Below are positions 45,495-54,327 of a DNA stretch of 64,000 bases, piece after piece (the stretch's first letter is position 1; each line of letters begins with the position of its first letter). The DNA lies in assembly GCA_016788045.1 (NCBI GenBank), contig JAEUTG010000004.1:147571-211570 (forward strand), read 5' to 3'. The notes under the pieces were generated by a model, which was given only the letters and a program-made list of their open reading frames with translations, searched no databases and was not told where the DNA came from. The position numbers and the translations under genes were made by a program. The DNA is from Bacteroidales bacterium (GTDB lineage: Bacteria > Bacteroidota > Bacteroidia > Bacteroidales > Lentimicrobiaceae).

Positions 45495-47369
45495 ATGAAT
45501 AAATTCAATTTAAAACTTGAAACAATGGTTGAGAATCAAGATATTGTAGTTATTGGGATACAACCGTGGAATATCGAGATCGGGAGTAACTGCAAAAACA
45601 TTGCTGAAGAGATGGCTAAAAAGAACAGGGTTCTTTATGTAAACCAGCCATTGAGCAGAATCGTGACATTGAAACCCAATTCAGACCCGTTTAACAACGA
45701 CAGGTTAGATGTTCTGAAAGGTAAAAAGGATCCATTGACTCAGTTGTCAGAAAATTTATGGGAATTAAATCCAAAAATGGTTGTGGAACCCATCAACAAA
45801 TTTCCACTCAAATTGATTTTTGATTTTATCACAAAGAAGGATGCGGCTAAGTTCGCTTCTGAAATCAATAAAGCAATAGACAGGCTGGGATTTAAAGACT
45901 ATATCCTGTTTAACGATAGTTATATGTTCCTGGGCAGGTACCTTGATAAATACCTGAATTATAAATATTCTATCTACTACATCCGTGACAATCTGATTAA
46001 CAGCCCAAATCCATACTGGAATACTCATGGAAAGCGGGTTGAAGAAATCATCATCCGGAAATCCAATGTGGTTGTCACCAATTCGGTTTATTACACTGAA
46101 TATGCAAAGGCTTTCAATGCACAGAGCTATATGGTCGGCCAAGGTTGTGATGCCACACTTTTCGATTTCAAAGCAAGAGATATCATTGTACCGGATGATC
46201 TGAAGAAGATACCATCTCCTGTAATAGGTTATGTTGGATTCCTGACAAAGAAAAGGCTGGATCTGAAACTGATCAGTTTTCTGGCAAGCTCCAGACCAGA
46301 ATGGCAGATTGTACTGGTCGGACCAGAGGATGAAACGTTCCAGGCATCAGACCTGCACTCATTTCCGAACATACATTTTTTAGGGCCCAAGCCCCCTGAA
46401 ATGCTCCCGGAGTATATTAAAGGTTTTGATGTTTGTATAAATCCTCAGGTATTAAACAAAACGACCGTTGGAAACTATCCAAGAAAGATTGATGAATATC
46501 TTGCTATGGGTAAACCGGTAGTGGCTACTAAAACCAAAGCCATGGAATACTTTGAGGAGTTTACTTACCTCTGTGAAACCGATGATGATTATTTGCTGAT
46601 GATCCAGAAAGCCCTGACTGAAGATAACGCAGACCTTGCCTCTTCCAGGCGTGAATTTGCTCTGAATCATTCATGGGAAAACAATGTCGCCGAGATATGG
46701 AAGGCATTGAACTCTTTTATTGAACTAAAAAAAAATAAAACCCCAATAAACAAAAAAGTTATGCTTGAAAACAGACCTAAACTCAAAAAATTCCTTCACT
46801 ACCTCATGGTTCATCCTTACGCAACCAGACCACGTTTATGGGTAAGAGTTCTGGTTTATCCTCTGATCATCAAGAGGGGTAAAGGTTCAATTATCAAAAG
46901 AAAAGCGCGGTTGGATATTTATCCGCCAAAGGTTTTTAAGATTGGTTACCGGACTGTTATTGAGGATTACACCATTATCAATAACGGAATGGGCGATATC
47001 ATCATCGGAGACCGGTGTGCCATCACTTCCCGGGTTAAACTTGTAGGGCCGGTTAGACTGGGAAATATGGTCACAATCGGCAGTGGTGCTCAAATAACTG
47101 GTCTGACACATAATTTCGAAGATGTGAACTGCCCGATCAAGGATCAGGGGGTATCACCCAATCCAACCATTGTAAGCGATGATGTTTGGATAGGTGGGAA
47201 TTCTGTAATCATTCAGGGTTTAAAAATCGGAACACATTGTATCATTGCCTCCGGTAGTGTTGTAACGAGAGATGTTCCTGACTATTCAGTCGTAGCTGGT
47301 AATCCTGCAAAAGTTATTAAAGTTTACAACTTTGAAACCAAACAATGGGAAAAGCCAAGTAAAGGCTGA
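45495..47369 (+). CDS. Fusion of a GT4-like glycosyltransferase and a hexapeptide-repeat acyltransferase
   Basis: 624-residue protein. Residues about 15-395 form a GT-B glycosyltransferase (IGYVGFLTKKRLDLKLISFL, KTTVGNYPRKIDEYLAMGKPV). After a Lys-rich linker (about 398-415), residues about 420-624 form a left-handed beta-helix acetyltransferase. That part has repeated I-G-x4 steps (IGDRCAITSRVKLVGPVRLG, VWIGGNSVIIQGLKIG, IIASGSVVTRDVPDYSVVAG) and a catalytic-type His in GLTHNFED. Glycosyl transfer and O- or N-acetylation of the same residue could thus be coupled. The start is ATG 45495; ATG 45525 (MVENQD) is also possible, and an upstream TTG is unlikely. It lies 51 bp after the GT2 gene. 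Confidence 0.85.
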   Translation: MNKFNLKLETMVENQDIVVIGIQPWNIEIGSNCKNIAEEMAKKNRVLYVNQPLSRIVTLKPNSDPFNNDRLDVLKGKKDPLTQLSENLWELNPKMVVEPINKFPLKLIFDFITKKDAAKFASEINKAIDRLGFKDYILFNDSYMFLGRYLDKYLNYKYSIYYIRDNLINSPNPYWNTHGKRVEEIIIRKSNVVVTNSVYYTEYAKAFNAQSYMVGQGCDATLFDFKARDIIVPDDLKKIPSPVIGYVGFLTKKRLDLKLISFLASSRPEWQIVLVGPEDETFQASDLHSFPNIHFLGPKPPEMLPEYIKGFDVCINPQVLNKTTVGNYPRKIDEYLAMGKPVVATKTKAMEYFEEFTYLCETDDDYLLMIQKALTEDNADLASSRREFALNHSWENNVAEIWKALNSFIELKKNKTPINKKVMLENRPKLKKFLHYLMVHPYATRPRLWVRVLVYPLIIKRGKGSIIKRKARLDIYPPKVFKIGYRTVIEDYTIINNGMGDIIIGDRCAITSRVKLVGPVRLGNMVTIGSGAQITGLTHNFEDVNCPIKDQGVSPNPTIVSDDVWIGGNSVIIQGLKIGTHCIIASGSVVTRDVPDYSVVAGNPAKVIKVYNFETKQWEKPSKG

Positions 47370-47472
47370 GAATATAAAAACCTGTTTTTGCATTGCTTCT
47401 TCAGGATCAGTACTTTATATTGACCTGAAGAAGCAGTTGCCTGTTTTATAGTATTACAAGTTGCATAATCCC

Positions 47473-48270
47473 ATGAGAAAAATAAATATTTATTATAATT
47501 ACATAACAGAGTTCCTCAGGTATCGTGATTTTATCTCTATAATTGCTTCCGTAAATTATTTATTCACGAAAAAATCACATAGTAAAGACAGAGTCGTCAA
47601 TACCGGCATCGGAAAGTTCTACTGCAGAAAAAATACCAATGATTTTCTTTTCGCCAATTTCGCCTATGAAAAAAGTGTAAAGAGATTCATTTTCAAAAAC
47701 CTGAAAAAATTCGACATCTTTTTTGACGGAGGCGCCTGCATCGGCGATTACAGTATCCTGATGGCTAAATCCGGATTAAAGTGTTTTGCTTTTGAACCTG
47801 TCTCCGATTCTTATAGGGTGCTCTCAAGAAACATTCAACTCAACGATGCCGGAGCTCTAATTCAGTCATTTCCCTTTGGGCTGAGTAATGACAATCATTC
47901 AGTATTTTTTGTTTTTAACCCTGTCAATACAGGTGACTCCCATATTGACCGGCATGGTGGTTCCGGAAATTGTGAAGTTGAAGTTAAAACGTTGGATTCA
48001 GTTTTCAAGGCCTTTAACCTGAATTCCTCCAACCGTGTCTTGTTTAAGCTGGATGTTGAAGGAATGGAAATGGAAGCCTTGCAGGGCGCTAAGGAGTTTA
48101 TAAGTTTCTTCGATAACATCACCTTTATTGTTGAAAGTGCGCATACCCCCGTATCATTGATCAAAGAAACGCTTGACCGCTATGCCAGTTTTGATTACGG
48201 TACGGTGGATGAATACAACATGTTTGCCATAAAGAAATCAGCACATTCCGGAGAAATCCCGGTAGTCTGA
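47473..48270 (+). CDS. FkbM family methyltransferase
   Basis: 265-residue SAM-dependent methyltransferase. The glycine-rich SAM motif is FFDGGACIGDYSILMAKSG near residue 80 with the acidic ribose-binding CFAFEPVSDSYRVL following. FKLDVEGMEMEALQGAKEFI is the FkbM domain hallmark near residue 190. The start is ATG 47473 (an earlier TTG at 47461 would add 4 residues). Such enzymes O-methylate sugars in surface glycans. It lies 103 bp after the GT4 fusion and 30 bp before the beta-helix gene. Confidence 0.9.
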   Translation: MRKINIYYNYITEFLRYRDFISIIASVNYLFTKKSHSKDRVVNTGIGKFYCRKNTNDFLFANFAYEKSVKRFIFKNLKKFDIFFDGGACIGDYSILMAKSGLKCFAFEPVSDSYRVLSRNIQLNDAGALIQSFPFGLSNDNHSVFFVFNPVNTGDSHIDRHGGSGNCEVEVKTLDSVFKAFNLNSSNRVLFKLDVEGMEMEALQGAKEFISFFDNITFIVESAHTPVSLIKETLDRYASFDYGTVDEYNMFAIKKSAHSGEIPVV

Positions 48271-48300
48271 GCATCAAACCGTTTCTTACCTGAAAGCGAA

Positions 48301-49968
48301 ATGAGCAAGCACCTTCAACTTTTTTTTCTGTTCCTTTTTGTTCTAACCATGGGCAGCAAGTTGATTTATGCAGGCAAACATCATGTAGGCATTCAGACCA
48401 AAATCATCGATGGAAATCATGCCCCCTTTGATCAGGTTAATCCAGGCGATACTCTAATCCTTGAACAGGGCCAGAGAGAATTTCTGGTAGTAAAGAATCT
48501 AACCGGTTCTGAAGAGTGTAGAATTATTATCATCAATGGCCCTGGGCAGGTTATAATCAATACGAACCATTATTTCGGCATCTCAATCCGGAATTGCCGG
48601 TATTTGCGTTTAACAGGAACAGGTGACAATAACCATTATTATGGAATTGCCATCCAAAGGGTTGAACATGGTGGTGGAATTGGAGTCGGAGAAGGAAGTT
48701 CAGATACCGAAATTGATCATATCTCTATTGAGCACTGCTCGGGGGTTGGCATCAGTGCAAAAACTGACCCGGATTGCTCTTTTGGCAATACCCGGGAGAA
48801 ATTTACACAATACAATACCAACATACACGACAACTACATCAGCCATGTAGCCTATGAAGGACTTTACATTGGCAGCACCAAGTATTTTGGTCAGATGGTT
48901 TCCTGTAACGGGAGTGATACCTTGTTGATGCCATCGCTGCTGAACGGAGTAAGGATTTACAACAACATTGTTCAGCATACCGGTTGGGATGGCATACAGG
49001 TCAGTTCTGCTTCCTCAGACTGCATGATCTACGATAATGTTGTCATGTTCGATAGTCAGGATGAGTTCCCAGGGCAGATGTCGGGTATTATCATCGGGGG
49101 AGGCTCTAAATGTGATTGTTACAACAATAAAGTCAGTTCAGGAAAAGGAAACGGGATTGAGAACCATGGACTTGGAGGTTACCGTATCTTCAATAACCTC
49201 CTGATAGAAGCAGGTAAAAGCTTTTTACCGGATGACTATAGTCAGATGCGACATGGGATTTATGTTTCAGATGTGACAGCTCTTGACGATGCATCTTTCT
49301 ACATTCTGCACAATACCATTGTCAGCCCGAAATCTGATGGAATCAGGTTTGCAAGCAAAAAGAGCAGAAACAACATCATTGTATCCAACCTGATCATTGA
49401 TCCCGGGAACTATGATTATTATGAGAACGGAAATACAAGTTTCGACGGAGAAGATTCTTTTGTCATGATTCCGGATTCAGAATCTGATGTATTTTTAAGT
49501 CATAACTACTTCACAAGAAATATTTCAGATGCACTTATTTCAAGTGAAACATTTGAAAATCTTGCTGGTTCTCCTTTGATAGATGCAGCCTATTCTCAAT
49601 CATTCAATGTAACTTTTGATATGAAATATCAGATCCGGCCAACCGGTGCTTTTAATGATATCGGTGCATATGAATTTCCAGGTAATAGTCCGGGTATTGT
49701 CGATTCCTTAAGTGAAAAAAGCCAGGTTCTGGTCTACCCGAATCCTGCAAATGAATTGCTGATATTGGAGTTGAATGAAGATTTAAAGCTCAATGGCTGT
49801 ATCGAAATCTATAATTCCAGAGGACAGCTGACAAAAAATGTGAACCATACCAATGGATCATTGCAAAAAGTCCGGATTGATGTTAGCACTTTTCATCAAG
49901 GAATGTATTATTTCGTTTGCTTTTGCAGTGGTGGTATGTTAATTGGAAAGTTCACTGTCAATCATTAA
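48301..49968 (+). CDS. Type IX-secreted right-handed beta-helix protein
   Basis: 555-residue exported protein with a Sec signal peptide (about 1-24, LFFLFLFVLTMGSKLIYA). It has a right-handed parallel beta-helix (about 60-440; recurrent DNYISHVAYEGLYIG, IYNNIVQHTGWDGIQV, CYNNKVSSGKGNGIENHG). The C-terminus holds a type IX sorting domain of about 80 residues beginning VLVYPNPANELLIL and ending GKFTVNH. It should cross the outer membrane by the type IX system and be cleaved and anchored at the surface. Beta-helix folds in glycan loci are often lyases or epimerases, but no catalytic site was pinned down. It is the last plus-strand gene of the locus, 30 bp after the methyltransferase. Confidence 0.88.
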   Translation: MSKHLQLFFLFLFVLTMGSKLIYAGKHHVGIQTKIIDGNHAPFDQVNPGDTLILEQGQREFLVVKNLTGSEECRIIIINGPGQVIINTNHYFGISIRNCRYLRLTGTGDNNHYYGIAIQRVEHGGGIGVGEGSSDTEIDHISIEHCSGVGISAKTDPDCSFGNTREKFTQYNTNIHDNYISHVAYEGLYIGSTKYFGQMVSCNGSDTLLMPSLLNGVRIYNNIVQHTGWDGIQVSSASSDCMIYDNVVMFDSQDEFPGQMSGIIIGGGSKCDCYNNKVSSGKGNGIENHGLGGYRIFNNLLIEAGKSFLPDDYSQMRHGIYVSDVTALDDASFYILHNTIVSPKSDGIRFASKKSRNNIIVSNLIIDPGNYDYYENGNTSFDGEDSFVMIPDSESDVFLSHNYFTRNISDALISSETFENLAGSPLIDAAYSQSFNVTFDMKYQIRPTGAFNDIGAYEFPGNSPGIVDSLSEKSQVLVYPNPANELLILELNEDLKLNGCIEIYNSRGQLTKNVNHTNGSLQKVRIDVSTFHQGMYYFVCFCSGGMLIGKFTVNH

Positions 49969-50412
49969 GCAGGCTTGAGCAATAAACAATCTCTATTGTT
50001 TCCATTTTGAATTGTGTTGCTACGGGATTCACTTTTCCCGTGCAATTGTAAATTGTACTTCCGGAATTCTGAATTTTTGTATCTGAAATATTTTAGCAGA
50101 ATTCATTCATTCTGAAAGCTTGCAGATCAGACTGTCTGTGAACCTGTCGACTGGGAATGGTTGAATTCCGCAATATAAATTCAATGTGATTTCTTTTGCT
50201 TACAGTTGTGGTATGTAGAGTAGCGTCCTAGGCCAGATAATTGATCAGAATGAAGTTATAGACTTTCCATTCTTAACCTGGTAGAATGTAAATCTCTGTT
50301 TTAATAACCCTTTCGCCATCATTGGCACAAATACAAAACAGCCGACCAGAAGGAACGGCTAACCGAAAATTTTTGGATGAAGTGGCTGCTTCAGGAAGGA
50401 TATCTTAGGAAT
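49969..50412. other. Convergent intergenic region at the end of the polysaccharide operons
   Basis: 444 bp without a recognisable gene. A weak hairpin (AGCCG paired with CGGCT, about 50340-50360) lies inside it. No promoter or RNA gene was recognised. Confidence 0.5.
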
Positions 50413-50453
50413 AAAAAAACAGAAAGTGAGATTTCCGTTCACACATTCTCACT
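50413..50453 (-). terminator. Terminator overlapping the 3' end of the sugar transferase gene
   Basis: On the minus strand, AGTGAGA (50447-50453) pairs with TCTCACT (50425-50431) and is followed by a T run (complement of 50413-50419). The first arm lies inside the last codons of the sugar transferase gene. Stem length is modest with a 15-base loop, so support is moderate. Confidence 0.5.
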
Positions 50454-51608
50454 CTGGAACAGGGCAGGAACTGTCCTCAGAATCAACTTAATATCCCCCC
50501 AGAACGAATAATTTCGTGCGTAGATATTATCCAGCATTTTCCTCTCTTCCAGACTAACATTTTTCTTCCCCCTGAGTTCCACCTGCCACAGCCCGGTAAT
50601 TCCGGCCGGACCCAGGAAACGCTCACCCCACTCATCCGAAGTCAGTAATTCAGCCTCGTAGAGAGGCAAGGGACGGTTACCCACAATTGACATATCGCCT
50701 TTCAGCACATTGATCAGTTGAGGCAGTTCATCAATGCTGGTATTTCTGATGAATGCACCTACTCGGGTGATTCTGGGATCGTCCTTGATTTTGATAAATG
50801 ACTGGTTAATTTTTGCCTGACGCAGCCGTATGTTGTGCTTTTCGCAGATCTCCTTGCCTTCGATGATCAGCAAAGTAGAACAGGGATGCCCCAGCAACTT
50901 GCAGTCAGGACATTCTTCATCCACTTTTTCCGATTCGTACTGATTGAGGTGCGCCATTGACTTCAGCATCTTATCTGCATTCAGACGCATAGACCTCAGT
51001 TTATAGAAGTCAAATATCTTGTATCCGGTTCCAACCCTTTTAGAGATATAGTAAACCTTTCCCTTAAATCCTGACTCCGCCCAGATTGCGAACATCACAA
51101 GCAGTAAAAACGGTGATAGTGCCACCAGTGCAGTACCGGCAACAGCAATATCAAACAATCGTTTGATTAATGGGATTTTATAATCATGCAACGGCTTGTT
51201 TTCCAGCCTGGCTGATCTCAGAAACTCTTTATGATTTTTAAGAAATGTTAGTCTGATTTCCAGGTTTTCGGGCGAGAGGGGTGTTATATACAGGTCATCT
51301 ACCATGTTAGCCACTGCATTCCTTCGCAATTTCTCGTCTTCATGCCTGGAAGTAAGAATAAAGGGAATATCATTCGCCAGTTTATGAATTTTCAGGTATT
51401 GAAGAAACTCAATTCCACTGGTACCAGGAAGAAAACTTTCACAGATGATGCCATCAAACTGGTGGTTATTTTTTAAACTATTCACAAAAAGGATACTGTT
51501 GGCAAAATCAGTCAGTTCAAACAACGGGTAGTCATTCAACAGATTGATAGAGTCTTTATCCCCACCGATATAGGCAATCCTCAGCTTACCGGATTTTTGC
51601 TCTTCCAT
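50439..51608 (-). CDS. Priming sugar transferase with N-terminal pseudo-receiver domain
   Basis: 389-residue fusion. Residues about 8-125 resemble a response-regulator receiver, but the phospho-acceptor Asp is Glu (E57 in IICESFLPG) and the conserved Lys is replaced (YITP instead of ITKP), so it is probably not phosphorylated. Residues about 145-389 form a polyisoprenyl-phosphate hexose-1-phosphate transferase. It has one membrane segment (about 152-176), KRVGTGYKIFDFYKLRSM, SIDELPQLINVLKGDMS with the catalytic D293-E294, and LRPG-like GPAGITGLWQV. A rare insert carries C233, C236, C243, C255 plus H241 and H258, resembling a zinc-binding knuckle. It starts the undecaprenyl-linked repeat unit. 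A response-regulator gene precedes it by 20 bp. Confidence 0.9.
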   Translation of the reverse strand: MEEQKSGKLRIAYIGGDKDSINLLNDYPLFELTDFANSILFVNSLKNNHQFDGIICESFLPGTSGIEFLQYLKIHKLANDIPFILTSRHEDEKLRRNAVANMVDDLYITPLSPENLEIRLTFLKNHKEFLRSARLENKPLHDYKIPLIKRLFDIAVAGTALVALSPFLLLVMFAIWAESGFKGKVYYISKRVGTGYKIFDFYKLRSMRLNADKMLKSMAHLNQYESEKVDEECPDCKLLGHPCSTLLIIEGKEICEKHNIRLRQAKINQSFIKIKDDPRITRVGAFIRNTSIDELPQLINVLKGDMSIVGNRPLPLYEAELLTSDEWGERFLGPAGITGLWQVELRGKKNVSLEERKMLDNIYARNYSFWGDIKLILRTVPALFQSENV

Positions 51609-51628
51609 TTTCCGATCAATTTTTCTGG

Positions 51629-51997
51629 TTATTCTGAAAGAATCAGATCAACAAGCACTTCTAATTCCTCTGGATTGAAGGGTTTGGTAATAAAATTCCT
51701 GACCCTGAGTTTGTAAAAACTTATCCTGGTCTTACTGTCTTCTTCTCCTGACAACATCAACAGGGGAATCTTGCTGAACAGGCCACTTGATCTGATTTGT
51801 CTGACAAACTCGTATCCGTTCATTTCCGGCATCAGAATATCGCAGATGATCAGGTCAGGAACATTTCCGCTCTGAATGTATGCCATAGCCTCTATCCCAT
51901 TGGCTTTGGTCGTTACTTCATACTTTTTTCCCAGAAAATTCTCAAGTAATTTCCTGATCACTGCTTCATCGTCAATTGCCAGAATTATCTTTTTCAT
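51629..51997 (-). CDS. Stand-alone response regulator (CheY-like receiver)
   Basis: 122-residue single-domain receiver with no output domain. All key residues are present: D9-D10 (AIDDEAVI), phospho-acceptor D53 (LIICDILMPEMNGYEF), the switch Ser (MLSGEED) and the Lys in FITKPFNPEEL. It lies 20 bp upstream of the pseudo-receiver sugar transferase on the same strand and is probably co-transcribed. An intact receiver beside a broken one suggests they may dimerise or that phosphorylated regulator controls the transferase. That link is inference. No cognate kinase is adjacent. Confidence 0.93.
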   Translation of the reverse strand: MKKIILAIDDEAVIRKLLENFLGKKYEVTTKANGIEAMAYIQSGNVPDLIICDILMPEMNGYEFVRQIRSSGLFSKIPLLMLSGEEDSKTRISFYKLRVRNFITKPFNPEELEVLVDLILSE

Positions 51998-52246
51998 CGT
52001 AGAAGTGATGCATTGGTTTTACAGTAAGTTGAATCTCAGTAATATACAGTTTATTCTGAAGTGGTTCATTCAACTGTAATATCCCGGTTTAATGATTAAT
52101 AGTAAAACGTGATGAAAGTAATCCCATTAAGATGAAAAGTCAGGAATTTTGGGCTACGGATTGGAGTATAGGAATACAGGCACCAGATAAAAGCACAGCA
52201 GGGGAGGGACCTCAGGCAGGAAAACAAAGAAATTAGCTCAAAATTC

Positions 52247-54274
52247 TTATTGTTTTTTTAAATTGAGCATCTCCTGAAGGGCAAACATTTCGTCCCGCAG
52301 GCGCGCAGCTTCGATGAAATCGAGTTCTCTGGCAGCTTTCTCCATCTGCTTTTTCGTTTGGGCTATTGACTTCTCTATCTGCTCTGATGTCATATATTGT
52401 ACTACCGGATCAGCAGCAAGGCTTACCGATTCATTCTCAATGTAGGCCTTCCCGGGTCTTGCAGAAGAGTCAGCCACGGTCGTTTGTCCTATAATTGACG
52501 ACATTGACTTGATGATCTGCCTGGGCGTGATGTTGTTTTCAAGGTTATAGGCCAATTGCTTTGTCCTTCGGCGTTCAGTTTCATCCATTGCCTTCCGCAT
52601 AGAATCCGTGATTTTATCCGCATACAGAATCACCTTACTGTTCAGATTACGGGCAGCACGGCCTGCTGTCTGAGTAAGGGAACGTTCTGACCGCAGAAAC
52701 CCTTCCTTGTCCGCATCCAGAATGGCAACCAGAGAAACTTCGGGCAGATCAAGTCCTTCACGCAACAGGTTAACCCCGACCAATACATCAAAAATACCCA
52801 GCCGGAGATCTCTCAGAATTTCCACCCGTTCAATGGTGTCGACATCTGAATGAATGTATCTGCAGTTAATGTCGAGTTTTGCCATGTACTTGGTAAGCTC
52901 TTCTGCCATTCTCTTGGTCAGCGTGGTTACCAGGGTGCGTCCGCCGGCTTTTCTGGTGCGGTCTATCTCGTCAAGAAGATCATCTACCTGAGTAAGGGCT
53001 GGCCTGACTTCTACGGGTGGGTCAACCAGCCCTGTTGGCCTGATCAGCTGTTCAACAACAACCCCTTCCGACTTCTGTAATTCATAATCTGCCGGAGTAG
53101 CACTTACATAGATGGTCTGCCCTGTAAGCCCTTCAAATTCATCGAACTTCAGAGGTCGGTTATCCATGGCTGAAGGCAGCCTGAAACCATATTCAACCAG
53201 ATTGGTTTTACGGGAACGGTCGCCGCCATACATGGCCCTGATCTGAGAAACCGTTACGTGGCTTTCATCGATGACAGTTATAAAATCATCCGGAAAATAA
53301 TCGAGCAGGCAGAAAGGCCTTGACCCTGTCGCCCTCCCGTCAAAATATCTGGAATAATTCTCAATGCCGGAGCAATAGCCCAGTTCACGCATCATCTCCA
53401 TGTCGTAGGTTACCCTGTCCTCCAGCCTTCTCGCTTCCAGCGGCTTACCGATTTCGTTGAAGTAATCAATCTGCTTAAGAAGGTCAGATTGTATTTCCTG
53501 TATGGAATCCTTCATCTTCTCGCGGGAGGTGACAAAGATATTTGCCGGATAGATGTTGATCTGTTCCAGCTTTTCAATGGTCATTCCATCAATCGGATGA
53601 AAGGATTCAATCGATTCAATGTTGTCATCCCAGAAAATTATCCTGATGGCATAATCAGCGTATGCCGGAAATATATCCACGGTATCACCTTTCACCCTGA
53701 AATTACCCCGGTTAAAGTCTGCTTCGGTACGGCTGTACAAGCCTTCAACAAATGACCAGAGCAGCTTGTTCCGCGATATCCTGTCACCCAGCCTGAGTTT
53801 AATCACGTTATTCACAAAATCATCAGGGTTACCGATTCCATAAATACAGGATACAGATGACACTACAATCACATCCCTTCTGCCGGAAAGCAGGGCAGAG
53901 GTAGCGCTCAACCTGAGTTTCTCAATTTCATCGTTGATCGAGAGATCCTTTTCAATGTAGGTGTTGGTTGACGGTATAAAGGCTTCTGGCTGGTAATAAT
54001 CATAATACGAAACGAAATACTCTACCGCGTTTTCAGGAAAGAATTGCTTAAACTCACCATACAGCTGGGCAGCCAGGGTTTTGTTATGGCTCAGGATCAG
54101 CGCCGGCCGGTTCACTTCGGCAATCACGTTGGCAATGGTGAAGGTTTTTCCCGACCCGGTTACTCCCAGCAATACCTGAGATGGATCTCCCCGTCGCAAT
54201 CCTTCAGCGAGTTGTTGTATAGCCTGCGGCTGATCGCCGGTTGGCTCAAAATCAGCAGTTAACCTGAAGTTCAT
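52247..54274 (-). CDS. uvrB: UvrABC system protein B
   Basis: 675-residue nucleotide-excision repair helicase, normal length. The features are the P-loop GVTGSGKTFTIANVI at about 39-53, the damage-probing beta-hairpin with YYDYYQPEAFIPSTNTYIEK near residue 95, the DESHV box near 340, helicase motif VGVNLLREGLDLPEV near 515, QTAGRAARN near 555, and a C-terminal UVR domain for UvrC contact (KQMEKAARELDFIEAARLRDE). With UvrA it loads on damaged DNA and presents it to UvrC. It is the last gene of a minus-strand run, 53 bp after an EEP gene. uvrA and uvrC are not in the window. Confidence 0.98.
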   Translation of the reverse strand: MNFRLTADFEPTGDQPQAIQQLAEGLRRGDPSQVLLGVTGSGKTFTIANVIAEVNRPALILSHNKTLAAQLYGEFKQFFPENAVEYFVSYYDYYQPEAFIPSTNTYIEKDLSINDEIEKLRLSATSALLSGRRDVIVVSSVSCIYGIGNPDDFVNNVIKLRLGDRISRNKLLWSFVEGLYSRTEADFNRGNFRVKGDTVDIFPAYADYAIRIIFWDDNIESIESFHPIDGMTIEKLEQINIYPANIFVTSREKMKDSIQEIQSDLLKQIDYFNEIGKPLEARRLEDRVTYDMEMMRELGYCSGIENYSRYFDGRATGSRPFCLLDYFPDDFITVIDESHVTVSQIRAMYGGDRSRKTNLVEYGFRLPSAMDNRPLKFDEFEGLTGQTIYVSATPADYELQKSEGVVVEQLIRPTGLVDPPVEVRPALTQVDDLLDEIDRTRKAGGRTLVTTLTKRMAEELTKYMAKLDINCRYIHSDVDTIERVEILRDLRLGIFDVLVGVNLLREGLDLPEVSLVAILDADKEGFLRSERSLTQTAGRAARNLNSKVILYADKITDSMRKAMDETERRRTKQLAYNLENNITPRQIIKSMSSIIGQTTVADSSARPGKAYIENESVSLAADPVVQYMTSEQIEKSIAQTKKQMEKAARELDFIEAARLRDEMFALQEMLNLKKQ

Positions 54275-54327
54275 TTGTCAAGTTTTTCAGGTTTAAAAAT
54301 AGTTAAAATGATGAGATAAAAACAGCA

